From: Tepidibacter mesophilus
GTDB taxonomy: Bacteria; Bacillota; Clostridia; Peptostreptococcales; Peptostreptococcaceae
NCBI RefSeq assembly: GCF_002724055.1
Contig: NZ_BDQY01000002.1
Coordinates: 186,001-250,000 of the forward strand
DNA: 64,000 nucleotides
Direction: 5' to 3'
How positions within the stretch are numbered: the first letter of the stretch is position 1; each line of letters starts with the position of its first letter. Under the pieces are notes generated by a model. The model saw nothing but the letters and a program-made list of their open reading frames with translations. It had not been told where the DNA came from and made no database searches. Made by a program: the position numbers and the translations under genes. Shown here one piece after another: positions 1-9,099 of this stretch.

Positions 1-1358
1 TAGTAATACCTAATATTGATAATGATTATAAAAAAGAACGAACTAGAGACGAATTACCACAAAGTGGAACAGGAAAAACTATAATGACTGTTGAACCTAA
101 ATTTGTACCAGCAGATGGAATAGAAATAAAAGTTAAAGATAAGCTTAGAATGAAAATTAGAATGGTTGACTGTGTAGGATATTTAGTTGATGGAGCATTA
201 GGACATGAGGAAGAAGGAAAAGAGAGAATGGTCTCTACTCCTTGGATGGAAAAACAAATACCTTTTGAGATGGCAGCTGAAATAGGAACGAAAAAAGTAA
301 TAAAAGAGCATTCTACAATTGGAGTTGTAATGCTTACAGATGGAAGTGTTACAGGTATAGAGAGAAAAAGCTATGTACCATCAGAGGAAAGAGTTATAAA
401 TGAATTAAAAGAATTAAATAAGCCATTTAGTATTATCTTAAATACAAGAACACCTAATGATGAACAAACACTAAAATTAAAAAATGAATTGGAAGGCAAA
501 TATGATATGCCGGTATTACCTCTTGACATACTTAATATGGATTTGGACGATGTTGAAAATGTTATGGAAACTATATTATTTGATTTTCCACTTAGAGAAA
601 TAAATATAAATTTACCAAAATGGGTAGAAGGACTTGAAAAAAATCATTGGATTAAAAATGATATAATAAAGACTATAAAAGAAAGTCTTGATGATGTAGG
701 CAAGATAAGAGATGTAACAAATATTTTAAATAGATTTGAAGATATTGAATTTTTGGATAAATGTTATTTAGATGATGTTGGACTTGGAGAAGGAATAGTA
801 AATATAAAACTAGATACAAAACAGAATTTATTTTATAATGTATTGGAAGAAAATAGTGGTTTTAGAATTGAAGGAGAACATCAATTATTAAGTCTTATAT
901 CTAAGCTATCTAAAGTTAAGATGGAATATGATAAAGTAGAAGTTGCATTAAATGATGTTAGGGAGAAGGGATATGGATTAGTACCTCCGTCATTGGAGGA
1001 GTTGACTTTAGATATCCCTGAGAAAGTTAAAAAAGGAAATCAATATGGGGTTAAGCTAAGAGCCAAGGCTCCTTCTATACACTTAATTAGAGCAGATATA
1101 ACTACTGAGGTGTCTCCTGTCGTTGGAACTGAAAAACAGGGAGAAGAACTTGTTAAATATCTTTTAGAGGGATTTGAAGAAAATCCAGAGGAAATATGGC
1201 AATCAAATATGTTTGGAAAATCACTGCATGATTTAGTTAAAGAACAGCTTCAAAACAAATTATTTATGATGCCAGAAGATGTGAGAATAAAAATGCAAAA
1301 AACACTTCAGAAAATAATAAATGAAGGTAGTGCTAATTTAATAACTATAATATTATAA
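1..1358 (+). CDS. spoIVA: Stage IV sporulation protein A, 5' end cut by window
   Basis: SpoIVA is the ATP-driven, self-polymerising base layer of the spore coat, laid on the outer forespore membrane and anchored there by SpoVM. The reading frame is open from base 3 and the protein continues upstream of the first ATG (base 84), so the gene enters the window already in progress. About 451 residues are present against roughly 492 for the family, so the N-terminal Walker A region lies outside. Recognisable family segments include ELPQSGTGKTIMT near the window start, the GVVMLTDGSVTGI stretch and a C-terminus ending in ITIIL. A strong terminator follows directly. Its partner spoVM is at 38.3 kb. 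Identity is confident; the mother-cell promoter must lie upstream of the window. Confidence 0.95.
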   Translation, partial: VIPNIDNDYKKERTRDELPQSGTGKTIMTVEPKFVPADGIEIKVKDKLRMKIRMVDCVGYLVDGALGHEEEGKERMVSTPWMEKQIPFEMAAEIGTKKVIKEHSTIGVVMLTDGSVTGIERKSYVPSEERVINELKELNKPFSIILNTRTPNDEQTLKLKNELEGKYDMPVLPLDILNMDLDDVENVMETILFDFPLREININLPKWVEGLEKNHWIKNDIIKTIKESLDDVGKIRDVTNILNRFEDIEFLDKCYLDDVGLGEGIVNIKLDTKQNLFYNVLEENSGFRIEGEHQLLSLISKLSKVKMEYDKVEVALNDVREKGYGLVPPSLEELTLDIPEKVKKGNQYGVKLRAKAPSIHLIRADITTEVSPVVGTEKQGEELVKYLLEGFEENPEEIWQSNMFGKSLHDLVKEQLQNKLFMMPEDVRIKMQKTLQKIINEGSANLITIIL

Positions 1359-1370
1359 TCGTTAAACAAA

Positions 1371-1397
1371 AGAGGCTTATTTAAGCCTCTTTTTTTC
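1371..1397 (+). terminator. Rho-independent terminator of spoIVA
   Basis: AGAGGCTT (1371-1378) pairs with AAGCCTCT (1383-1390) around a 4-base loop, followed by a run of six T. It ends spoIVA transcription. The next promoter's -35 box starts right at the end of the T tract. Confidence 0.9.
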
Positions 1398-1425
1398 TTG
1401 ACTTTTAGGTAGTTGTTGATATAAT
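1398..1425 (+). promoter_or_regulatory. SigA-type promoter of the yggS-sepF-divIVA operon
   Basis: TTGACT (1398-1403), a 16-base spacer and a perfect TATAAT (1420-1425). It sits between the spoIVA terminator and the HlyD-like gene, with a leader of about 115 bases before the preferred GTG start at 1548. Vegetative expression is inferred. Confidence 0.75.
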
Positions 1426-1547
1426 CTAGTAATTAAGAGGGGTGCGTTTTCTAACCCTATTTTTTTTGTTAATTAATGTATAAATTAAATATAAAAAGGA
1501 TAAATAATATTTTTGAAGAATTATTAAATTATATAGAGGTGAACTCT

Positions 1548-2810
1548 GTGGATAAGAGAAAAAAAAGAAAATATAAGAAGAGAAAAATTAAGTATAATTA
1601 CCTCATAATACTTGGTGTGATTGCTTATATATTCGTTAAGCTTTCAAATAATATGATTAGTCATACAATACAAGTTGAAACGGTAGAGTATGGGGATTTA
1701 GTAGAATCTATAAATAAACAAGGGGTTATAATAAAGGATGAACAAGTAATACTATCGCAAGGTGAGGGAAATATAGATTACTTAGTTCAAGAAGGTAAAA
1801 GAATTCCGAAGAATAAAAAGATAGCTGAAATACAAAACGGTGAAATAAATCTTCAAAAAAAAGAAAAACTTGATACTATAAACAGAAGAATAGAAAGCAT
1901 AAAATCTAATCGAAATGAAGAAATACTCAAAAGTGACATACAAAAAATAGATATGACAACAAAAAGATTAAGAGAAGAAATAAAGACTAAACTTATGAAT
2001 TCGGATATAGAAAATATAGAGAATTTAAAGGGTGAATTGTTAGATTCTATAGATAAAAAGAGCTTGATATGGGGAGAAAAAAGTATTGTTGGTAAAAATA
2101 TAAAGACTCTGGAAGAAGAAAAATTTAAGATAGAAAATGAATTGAATTCTTCTGTTAAAAGTGTTTTTGCGCAAGAATCAGGTGTTATATCATTTAATCA
2201 AGATGAATATGAAAATATTCTTAAAGTATCTAGTATAGAAGATTTAAATTCACAATACCTTTCGACAGTTAAAAATAAAGACAATAGAATAAAGAAAAAT
2301 GATAAAGTAGAGGTAGGAGAACCAATAGGTAAGATAATAAATAATCATATATGGTATATAGCTGTAGTTATTGATGAAAAAGAAAATAGTCATCTAAAAA
2401 TAGGTGAAGATGTAATAGTTAGAAAAGGTGAACAAGTATTTAATGCCAATGTCAGAAATTTATACAAAGATGAAAATAATAAAAATATATCAGTGCTTGA
2501 AGTTAATGAAGAAAAAGTAGATTTTTATGATGAGAGAATTTGTGATTTTAATATTATATATAGACAGGTAAGTGGCATAAAAATACCTAAAAATGCTGTT
2601 TTTAAAATAAAAGAAAAAAGAGGAGTATATATATTATCAGAAACAGGAAGTGCTGTTTTTAAAGAACTTAAGAGTATCTTAGGAGAAAATAATGAGTATA
2701 TAGTACTTGATTACTTAGATATTAAGAAAAATAGAATAGACACTATTGATTTATATGATGAACTTATTATAAATCCTAAAAATATAAAAGAAGGCCAAAA
2801 GATAAGGTAG
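1548..2810 (+). CDS. HlyD-family-like membrane-fusion/adaptor protein
   Basis: A single-pass membrane protein whose basic N-terminal region is followed by one transmembrane segment (YLIILGVIAYIFVKL, about residues 18-35) and a large extracytoplasmic part. That part looks like an HlyD/RND adaptor: a short lipoyl-like beta half, a charged coiled-coil hairpin around residues 95-190, then a second beta half. I chose GTG at 1548 (420 residues) because GAGGTG lies 6 bases upstream; an in-frame ATG at 1476 lacks a Shine-Dalgarno sequence. No ABC or RND pump gene is adjacent, so a transport role is uncertain. First gene of the division-linked operon; the substrate is unknown. Confidence 0.7.
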   Translation: MDKRKKRKYKKRKIKYNYLIILGVIAYIFVKLSNNMISHTIQVETVEYGDLVESINKQGVIIKDEQVILSQGEGNIDYLVQEGKRIPKNKKIAEIQNGEINLQKKEKLDTINRRIESIKSNRNEEILKSDIQKIDMTTKRLREEIKTKLMNSDIENIENLKGELLDSIDKKSLIWGEKSIVGKNIKTLEEEKFKIENELNSSVKSVFAQESGVISFNQDEYENILKVSSIEDLNSQYLSTVKNKDNRIKKNDKVEVGEPIGKIINNHIWYIAVVIDEKENSHLKIGEDVIVRKGEQVFNANVRNLYKDENNKNISVLEVNEEKVDFYDERICDFNIIYRQVSGIKIPKNAVFKIKEKRGVYILSETGSAVFKELKSILGENNEYIVLDYLDIKKNRIDTIDLYDELIINPKNIKEGQKIR

Positions 2811-2819
2811 GTGTAAAAA

Positions 2820-3521
2820 GTGGATTACATAAAACAAAATTTAGATGAAGTTTTAAGTGAAATAAATAATTCTGCTAATAAAGCAAATGTAAATCCAAAC
2901 GATATTATATTAATAGGTGTTACAAAAACTGTAGATATACCTATTATAGAAGAAGCTATACGTTTAGGCGTAACTCATGTTGGAGAGAATAAACCTCAAG
3001 AACTTGTAAGAAAATATGATTCCATAGGAAATAAAGTGAAATGGCATCTTATAGGATCTTTACAGACTAACAAAGTAAAGTATGTTATAGATAAAGCGGA
3101 TATGATTCATTCTTTGGATAGAATATCTTTATGTGAAGAAATAAACAAAAGGGCTAAGAGTATAAACAAGATTATGGACTGCTTAGTACAGGTAAATATA
3201 GCAAGAGAAGATACTAAGCATGGACTTTTTAAAGAAGATGTTATAGATTTTATAAAAACTGTATCTAGTAAATATAAAAATATAAAAATAAATGGAATTA
3301 TGACTATGGCACCATATGTTGATAAACCAGAAGATGTTAGAATATATTTTAAGGATATAAAAAATATATCAAAAGAAATAGAAAGACTAAATTTAGAAAA
3401 TGTAGATATGAAGTATTTGTCTATGGGTATGAGTAATGACTACAAAGTAGCAATAGAAGAGGGATCAAATATGGTAAGAGTAGGAACGTCTATATTTGGT
3501 AGAAGAAATTACATGAAATAG
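2820..3521 (+). CDS. yggS: YggS/YlmE family pyridoxal-phosphate homeostasis protein
   Basis: A 233-residue member of the YggS/PLPBP family, single-domain TIM-barrel proteins that bind PLP and buffer vitamin B6 without a known enzymatic reaction. The PLP lysine is expected at K36 in the motif GVTKTVD; the family features HLIGSLQTNK and MGMSNDYKVAIEEGSNMVRVGTSIFG are present. The start is GTG, 9 bases after the previous stop. It sits directly upstream of sepF, the same order as ylmE-ylmF(sepF) in Bacillus, which strengthens the call. Confidence 0.93.
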   Translation: MDYIKQNLDEVLSEINNSANKANVNPNDIILIGVTKTVDIPIIEEAIRLGVTHVGENKPQELVRKYDSIGNKVKWHLIGSLQTNKVKYVIDKADMIHSLDRISLCEEINKRAKSINKIMDCLVQVNIAREDTKHGLFKEDVIDFIKTVSSKYKNIKINGIMTMAPYVDKPEDVRIYFKDIKNISKEIERLNLENVDMKYLSMGMSNDYKVAIEEGSNMVRVGTSIFGRRNYMK

Positions 3522-3532
3522 GAGGGACAGAG

Positions 3533-3982
3533 ATGTCTGATAAATTTGTAGATAAAGTAAAGAAATTTATGGGTTTTGAAGAAGAATATGAAGAAGAATA
3601 TGAGGAAGAATATGAAGAAGAGATTCTTAATTTGAATCAAAAGCCAGCTGTAAAAAACAATAATAAAATATTAAATATACATGCAACTACACAAATGAAA
3701 GTTATGATACATGAACCTCAAGATTATGATGAAGCTGCATCTATTGTAGATAACTTGAAAAACAGAAAGGCTGTAGTTGTTAATTTAGAAAATATAGAAG
3801 ATTTAGAACTTATAAAGAATATATTCCATTTTATAAGTGGCGCAGTATATGCATTAGATGGAAGTATTCAAAAGGTATCTAAAGGAATATTTATACTAGC
3901 CCCTAGCAATATAGACATAGACGGAAATATCAAAAAGGAGCTTGAAAATAAAGGATTATTTCCATGGCAAAAAAATGTATAA
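3533..3982 (+). CDS. sepF: Cell division protein SepF
   Basis: SepF tethers FtsZ filaments to the membrane and helps build the septum. At 149 residues it has the expected layout: an N-terminal amphipathic membrane-binding helix (KFVDKVKKFMGF), a variable linker and a conserved C-terminal DUF552 domain with MKVMIHEPQDYDEA and the NRKAVVVNLENIED segment. The linker carries a near-perfect four-residue acidic repeat (E-E-E-Y) over residues 16-30. A good ribosome-binding site (AGGAGGGA) precedes ATG. Neighbours yggS, yggT, ylmH and divIVA reproduce the classic ylm division cluster. Confidence 0.95.
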   Translation: MSDKFVDKVKKFMGFEEEYEEEYEEEYEEEILNLNQKPAVKNNNKILNIHATTQMKVMIHEPQDYDEAASIVDNLKNRKAVVVNLENIEDLELIKNIFHFISGAVYALDGSIQKVSKGIFILAPSNIDIDGNIKKELENKGLFPWQKNV

Positions 3983-3997
3983 AAGGAGAAATCATTT

Positions 3998-4270
3998 ATG
4001 TTTATTATAATTAAGGCAGTATCGTATTTCGTTAGATTCTTAGAACTTATGATTTTGATAAGATGTGTGATTTCTTTCGTACCAAGTCTGCAATATTCTA
4101 AGATTACAGATTTTGTATATAGTGTAACAGAACCTATATTGCATCCAATAAGAGAGATGCTGTATAAGTATGCAAATACAGGTCCTTTTGATTTATCGCC
4201 TATAATAGCCTACTTTCTAATTGGATTTGTATATCAAGCTATCATTAAATTATTATTTATGGTATTTTAG
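3998..4270 (+). CDS. YggT family membrane protein
   Basis: A 90-residue integral membrane protein with two hydrophobic segments (about residues 1-25 and 68-90) joined by the family motif TEPILHPIREML. YggT/YlmG proteins are conserved next to sepF in Gram-positives and plastids and affect division or chromosome partition by an unclear mechanism. AAAGGAGAAATC lies ahead of ATG. Its stop is immediately followed by the ATG of ylmH with no gap, which suggests translational coupling. Confidence 0.9.
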   Translation: MFIIIKAVSYFVRFLELMILIRCVISFVPSLQYSKITDFVYSVTEPILHPIREMLYKYANTGPFDLSPIIAYFLIGFVYQAIIKLLFMVF

Positions 4271-5059
4271 ATGATTGATAAAGAAAGAATAACTTCACAT
4301 ATAAATGATTTAGAACTTAAAAAAACATTATACAAAGTAATCGACAAGGCTTTAGCTGTTTCAAAAAATCATGACTATAGATATACTGATTTTTTAAATC
4401 CATACGAATTAAAAAATTCTATAGCAGTGTTAAATTCTATACATGATGTAAAATACAGTGTATATGGAGGATATGATGAATCTGAAAGAAAGGTAATATA
4501 CATATATCCATACTATGTATCTGAAAAAGATTTGGATTGTCCTATAAGTGCTTTGATGATTGAGGGGAATTTCAAGTTCAAAGAGGTATCTCATAAGGAT
4601 TATTTAGGTGCTATACTAGGACTTGGTATAAAAAGAGAAAAAATAGGAGATATATTAATACATAAAAGTTTTTGTCAAGTTGTAGTTCAAAATGAGATAA
4701 AAGATTATATAATTTTCAACATGACAAAGGTTTCTAGGAATAATATAGAGGTTAAAGAAATATCAATTTCTGAAATTGAAAAAATAGATATAAATTATAA
4801 AGAAATAGGATTTACTGTTTCTTCTAATAGAATTGATAGTATTATATCTTCGGTATATAATATATCTAGACAAGAGGCAAATAAAATTATTTCATCAAAC
4901 AGAGTTTGTGTAGATTATGAGCCTATAAATAATATCTCAAAGAAGATAGAAGAGAATGTATTAGTATCTGTAAGAGGAAAAGGTAGATGTATAATATCGG
5001 ATATAGGAGATGTTAATAAAAAAGGAAGATTAAGAATAAAAGCAAAAATAATATTATAG
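4271..5059 (+). CDS. ylmH: S4-domain RNA-binding protein YlmH
   Basis: A 262-residue YlmH-family protein with an N-terminal globular domain followed by a C-terminal S4 RNA-binding domain (about residues 180-245, containing ISRQEANKIISSNRV). In Bacillus, YlmH has been linked to clearing peptidyl-tRNA from stalled 50S subunits as an RqcH-independent quality-control factor. Interestingly rqcH itself lies at 19-20.8 kb here. The start abuts the yggT stop with no separate ribosome-binding site. Downstream is divIVA, the usual order. Confidence 0.88.
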   Translation: MIDKERITSHINDLELKKTLYKVIDKALAVSKNHDYRYTDFLNPYELKNSIAVLNSIHDVKYSVYGGYDESERKVIYIYPYYVSEKDLDCPISALMIEGNFKFKEVSHKDYLGAILGLGIKREKIGDILIHKSFCQVVVQNEIKDYIIFNMTKVSRNNIEVKEISISEIEKIDINYKEIGFTVSSNRIDSIISSVYNISRQEANKIISSNRVCVDYEPINNISKKIEENVLVSVRGKGRCIISDIGDVNKKGRLRIKAKIIL

Positions 5060-5073
5060 GAGGTTTTAAAGTA

Positions 5074-5526
5074 ATGATAACTCCATTAGACATAGAAAAT
5101 AAAGAATTTAAAAGAGCACTAAGAGGATTTAAAGAAGAAGAGGTAGATGAATTTTTAGATGAAGTTAAAGAAGACTTTGAAAAGCTTTACAAAGAAAATA
5201 TAGAATTAAAAGATAAATTAAGCATGATGACAGAACAAATAAATAAATATAAAAATATAGAGGAAACTTTAAAAAACACTCTTATAGTAGCTCAAAATAC
5301 AGCTGAGGAAGTAAATACCAATGCAGCCAAAAAGGCACAATTAATAATAGAGGAAGCAGAATTTAAGGCTAGAAAATTAATAGAAGAAGCTAATAATCAA
5401 GTTATAGATATAAGAAAAGATTATGAAGAAACCAGAAAATCATTTAAGTTATTTAAAGGTAAATTTAAGGGACTTTTACAAAATGAAATAAAAATAATAG
5501 ATGAAACTTTTGATGATATAGAGTAA
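5074..5526 (+). CDS. divIVA: DivIVA domain protein
   Basis: DivIVA binds negatively curved membrane at poles and septa and recruits division or polarity proteins. The 150-residue product has the diagnostic N-terminus (MITPLDIENKEFKRALRGF, then EEEVDEFLDEVKEDFE) and then long coiled-coil heptads to the end. It is preceded by AGGAGG 8 bases before ATG. It closes the operon; no clear terminator follows, but a new promoter and T-box begin about 45 bases later. Confidence 0.93.
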   Translation: MITPLDIENKEFKRALRGFKEEEVDEFLDEVKEDFEKLYKENIELKDKLSMMTEQINKYKNIEETLKNTLIVAQNTAEEVNTNAAKKAQLIIEEAEFKARKLIEEANNQVIDIRKDYEETRKSFKLFKGKFKGLLQNEIKIIDETFDDIE

Positions 5527-5570
5527 TAATACGCAAAATACATAATTTTCTATAAATTTTAAAAAAGATA

Positions 5571-5599
5571 TTGACCAATTTTAAAAAATATTATAAAAT
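5571..5599 (+). promoter_or_regulatory. Promoter of ileS T-box leader
   Basis: TTGACC (5571-5576) and TAAAAT (5594-5599) with a 17-base spacer; an overlapping TATAAA at 5592 is an alternative. It lies just ahead of the T-box leader and after divIVA. Confidence 0.55.
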
Positions 5600-5629
5600 G
5601 CTATTAAATCTTAATTAAAACTCAATAAT

Positions 5630-5872
5630 AAAAGACTGAGAAGGGGACAAGTACATTTCAAATAATTTTAAAGAGAGCTGATGTTTGGTGAAAATCAGTA
5701 AATTATTAAGATGGAATATCACCCTGGAGTTGCAAGCTGAAATAAAAGTAAGCTGAGCCGTTAGAATCGTTAATCTTAAATGAGATGTTACATATGACTT
5801 CAAGTTATTTGTAATAATTAGGGTGGTAACGCGTGCATATACCTCGTCCCTTTATAGGGATGAGGTTTTTTG
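5630..5872 (+). promoter_or_regulatory. T-box riboswitch, isoleucine-specific
   Basis: The leader senses uncharged tRNA-Ile and controls ileS by antitermination. The conserved T-box is AGGGTGGTAACGCG at 5820-5833. The likely specifier codon is ATC (Ile) at 5718-5720, in the context GAATATCACC on the 3' side of stem I. The terminator hairpin follows at 5841-5866. Cognate codon and downstream gene agree. A minus-strand reading frame across this leader is a shadow. Confidence 0.93.
5841..5872 (+). terminator. Regulated terminator of the ileS T-box
   Basis: ACCTCGTCCC (5841-5850) pairs with GGGATGAGGT (5857-5866), then a T run. The 5' arm can alternatively pair with the upstream T-box sequence to form the antiterminator when uncharged tRNA-Ile is bound. 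Confidence 0.9.
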
Positions 5873-5926
5873 TGTTTTTAATTAAAATAATGACAATACT
5901 ATATATAAAAAGAAAGGATGAAATAT

Positions 5927-8900
5927 ATGAAAAAGTTTGAATCTCTAATCAATTCAGTTGTAGACAGTGAAAAACAAACATCTGATTTTTGGAATGAAGT
6001 AAATATATTGGAAAAAACGATAGAGCATGGAAATGATAACCCTTCATTTGTATTCTTTGAAGGACCACCAACAGCGAATGGAAAGCCAGGAATACACCAC
6101 GTTATGGCTAGAACTTTAAAAGATTCTGTTTGTAGATATAAAACTATGAGTGGATATCAAGTAAAGAGAAAAGCAGGTTGGGATACTCATGGACTACCTG
6201 TTGAAATAGAGGTAGAAAAACAATTAGGACTAAAAGACAAATTAGAAATAGAAAACTATGGAATAGATAAATTCAATGAAAAATGTAGGGAATCTGTTTT
6301 CTCATACGAAAAATTATGGAGACAAATGACAGAGCGCATGGCTTATGAGACTGATCTTGATAATCCATATATCACTCTTGATAATAACTACATAGAGAGT
6401 GTTTGGTGGATACTTGATAAATTCAATAAAGAAGGATATATATATGAAGGACATAAAATACTTCCTTATTGTTCAAGATGTGGAACTGGACTTGCATCTC
6501 ATGAGGTTGCACAAGGATACAAAGAGATAAAGACTAATACTGTAATAGTTAAATTCAAGAGAAAAGATGTAGATGAATACTTCTTGGCTTGGACTACTAC
6601 TCCTTGGACTTTACCATCAAATGTTGCGCTTGCAGTAAATCCAGATGAAACTTATATAAAAATTAAAGTTAATGATGAAGTTTATTATATAGAAAAAACT
6701 TTAGCTCCTAAGGTAATAGAAGGAGAATATGAAGTAATAGAAGAACTTAAAGGTAAAGATTTAGAGCATATGGAATATGAGCAATTAATGCCATTTGCAA
6801 CAGCTGATAAAAAAGCATTCTTCATAGTATGTGGAGATTATGTGACTACAGAAGATGGTACTGGTATAGTACATACGGCTCCAGCGTTTGGAGAAGATGA
6901 CTATAATGTAGGTAGAAAATATGAGCTTCCAGTACTTCAACCAGTTGATGAAAGTGGTAAATTCACTACTACTCCATGGGAAGGCAGATTCGTAATGGAG
7001 GACGGAATAGATGTAGATATAATCAAATGGCTACACGCTGAGGGTAAACTTTATAAAAAAGAAAAAATGGATCACAACTATCCTCACTGTTGGAGATGTT
7101 CTACTCCGCTATTATACTATGCTAAGCCAAGTTGGTATATTGAAATGACTAAGCTTAAAGATAAACTTATAGAAAACAATAATACAGTTGAGTGGTACCC
7201 TTCATTTGTTGGAGAAAAGCGTTTTGGAAACTGGCTTGAGAACTTAAATGACTGGGCAGTATCTAGAAGTAGATATTGGGGAACACCGCTTAATATTTGG
7301 ACTTGTGAATGTGGACATAAAGATTCTGTAGGTTCAAGAAAAGAACTAGTTGAAAAAGCTATAGAAAATATAGATGAGACAATAGAGTTACACAGACCAT
7401 ATATAGATGATGTTCATATTAAGTGTAGTGAATGTGGAAAAACTATGACAAGAGTTAAGGATGTAATAGATTGTTGGTTTGATAGTGGAGCTATGCCTTA
7501 TGCTCAACATCACTACCCATTTGAAAATAAAGACAACTTTGATCAATTATTTCCAGCTGATTTCATATCTGAAGGAATAGATCAAACAAGAGGATGGTTC
7601 TATTCACTTCTTGCTATTTCAACATTTATAATGGGGAAAGCACCTTATAAGAGAGTACTAGTTACAGATCTTATACTAGATAAAGATGGAAAGAAAATGT
7701 CAAAATCAAAAGGAAATACTATAAATCCATTTGAATTATTTGATCAATATGGAGCGGATGTATTAAGATGGTACTTACTTTATGTATCACCTCCTTGGAA
7801 CCCAACTAAGTTTGACGTTGATGGACTTAAAGAAATTCAAAGTAAGTTCTTTGGTACTATCAAAAATGTTTATAACTTCTTTGCTCTTTATGCTAACACA
7901 GATGGAATAGATCCTAAGGACTTCTTCGTTGAGTACAAAGATAGACCAGAGCTAGATAGATGGATATTATCTAAGTACAACAATTTAAAACTAGAGGTAG
8001 AGCAAAACTTAGATGCATATGATTTAACAAAGACTGTAAGAAGTATCCAAGAATTTGTTAATGAAAATCTTTCAAACTGGTATATAAGACGTTCTCGTAG
8101 ACGTTTCTGGGCTAGTGAATTAACTGAAGATAAAAAAGCTGTATACAATACAACTTATGAAATATTAGTTGGAATATCTCAAATGGTTGCACCGTTTGCA
8201 CCTTATTTATCAGAAGAGATATACAAAAAGCTTACAGGAGAATTCTCAGTACACTTAAGTGATTATCCAAGGGTTGATAAAAACTTAATAGATTCAAAAG
8301 TAGAAGAAAAAATGGACTTAGTTAAAAACTTAGTTACTCTGGGTAGAGCATCAAGAGAAAATGTTAGAATAAAAGTTCGTCAACCTATACAAAAGGTTTT
8401 AATAGATGGTAAATATGAAGAAATAATAGATGATTTAGTAGAACTAATCAAAGAAGAGCTTAATGTTAAAGATGTTGTATTTGCTAAAGACTTAGGCGAA
8501 TATATGAACTTTAGCTTAAAGCCGAACTTTAAAGTACTAGGCCCAGTTCTTGGACCAAAGATTAAGTTATTCGGAAAAGCTTTAGCTTCACTTGATGCAT
8601 CAGATGTAGTTGGAAAACTTGAAGCTGGCCAAACTTTAACAGTTGATCTTGATGGAGAAGATTTTGAAGTTTCTAAAGATTATGTATTAATAAATATTTC
8701 TTCAAAAGAAGGATTTAATGTATCTGTTGAAAATAATCTGTTTGTTATACTTGATACAACTTTAACTGATGAACTTATAAATGAAGGATATGCAAGAGAA
8801 TTCATATCTAAGGTTCAACAAATGAGAAAGAATAACGATTATGAAATGATGGATAATATAAAAATATTCTTTGATGGAGATGAAACTATATCTAATGCAG

Positions 8901-9031
8901 TTGAGATATATAAAGATTATATAATGAGTGAAACTTTAGGTCTTTCTATAGAAAAGGTTTCTGATGAAAATTTAGAAAAGCATAATCTAAATGATCATGA
9001 GACTGGAATTAAATTAGAAAAAGTTAAATAA
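5927..9031 (+). CDS. ileS: Isoleucyl-tRNA synthetase, IleRS2-like with GIHH signature
   Basis: Charges tRNA-Ile in the cytoplasm. At 1034 residues it has the class I core, GWDTHGLP, an editing CP1 domain, zinc-like Cys pairs (CSRCGTG, CSECGK), WFDSG, the KMSKS loop at residues 590-594 and a long C-terminal anticodon domain. The length and motifs match the longer, eukaryote-like IleRS2 class. The first signature motif, normally HxGH, reads GIHH (bases 6089-6100). I chose ATG at 5927 because GAAAGG lies 9 bases upstream; an ATG at 5918 touches that site. Expression is controlled by the Ile T-box just upstream, and a terminator follows. Confidence 0.96.
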   Translation: MKKFESLINSVVDSEKQTSDFWNEVNILEKTIEHGNDNPSFVFFEGPPTANGKPGIHHVMARTLKDSVCRYKTMSGYQVKRKAGWDTHGLPVEIEVEKQLGLKDKLEIENYGIDKFNEKCRESVFSYEKLWRQMTERMAYETDLDNPYITLDNNYIESVWWILDKFNKEGYIYEGHKILPYCSRCGTGLASHEVAQGYKEIKTNTVIVKFKRKDVDEYFLAWTTTPWTLPSNVALAVNPDETYIKIKVNDEVYYIEKTLAPKVIEGEYEVIEELKGKDLEHMEYEQLMPFATADKKAFFIVCGDYVTTEDGTGIVHTAPAFGEDDYNVGRKYELPVLQPVDESGKFTTTPWEGRFVMEDGIDVDIIKWLHAEGKLYKKEKMDHNYPHCWRCSTPLLYYAKPSWYIEMTKLKDKLIENNNTVEWYPSFVGEKRFGNWLENLNDWAVSRSRYWGTPLNIWTCECGHKDSVGSRKELVEKAIENIDETIELHRPYIDDVHIKCSECGKTMTRVKDVIDCWFDSGAMPYAQHHYPFENKDNFDQLFPADFISEGIDQTRGWFYSLLAISTFIMGKAPYKRVLVTDLILDKDGKKMSKSKGNTINPFELFDQYGADVLRWYLLYVSPPWNPTKFDVDGLKEIQSKFFGTIKNVYNFFALYANTDGIDPKDFFVEYKDRPELDRWILSKYNNLKLEVEQNLDAYDLTKTVRSIQEFVNENLSNWYIRRSRRRFWASELTEDKKAVYNTTYEILVGISQMVAPFAPYLSEEIYKKLTGEFSVHLSDYPRVDKNLIDSKVEEKMDLVKNLVTLGRASRENVRIKVRQPIQKVLIDGKYEEIIDDLVELIKEELNVKDVVFAKDLGEYMNFSLKPNFKVLGPVLGPKIKLFGKALASLDASDVVGKLEAGQTLTVDLDGEDFEVSKDYVLINISSKEGFNVSVENNLFVILDTTLTDELINEGYAREFISKVQQMRKNNDYEMMDNIKIFFDGDETISNAVEIYKDYIMSETLGLSIEKVSDENLEKHNLNDHETGIKLEKVK

Positions 9032-9033
9032 TA

Positions 9034-9061
9034 AAAAGTGCTCCTTTAAGGAGCGCTTTTT
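9034..9061 (+). terminator. Terminator of ileS
   Basis: A stem AAGTGCTCC / GGAGCGCTT with one G-U pair and a TTTAA loop, followed by a T run, starts right after the ileS stop. Confidence 0.88.
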
Positions 9062-9099
9062 ATCTGTAGTAAAACTATAATATTTTAACTCACTGATGA

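Noticed and set aside
1476-1547. N-terminal extension of the HlyD-like protein
   Set aside because: The ATG at 1476 has no Shine-Dalgarno sequence, whereas GTG at 1548 has GAGGTG at good spacing.
3578-3622. Short tandem repeats considered as CRISPR-like
   Set aside because: They are in-frame codons of the SepF linker; no spacers exist, and no CRISPR array was seen anywhere in the window.
5615-5803. 62-codon minus-strand frame upstream of ileS
   Set aside because: It overlaps the ileS T-box leader; the RNA explains the sequence.
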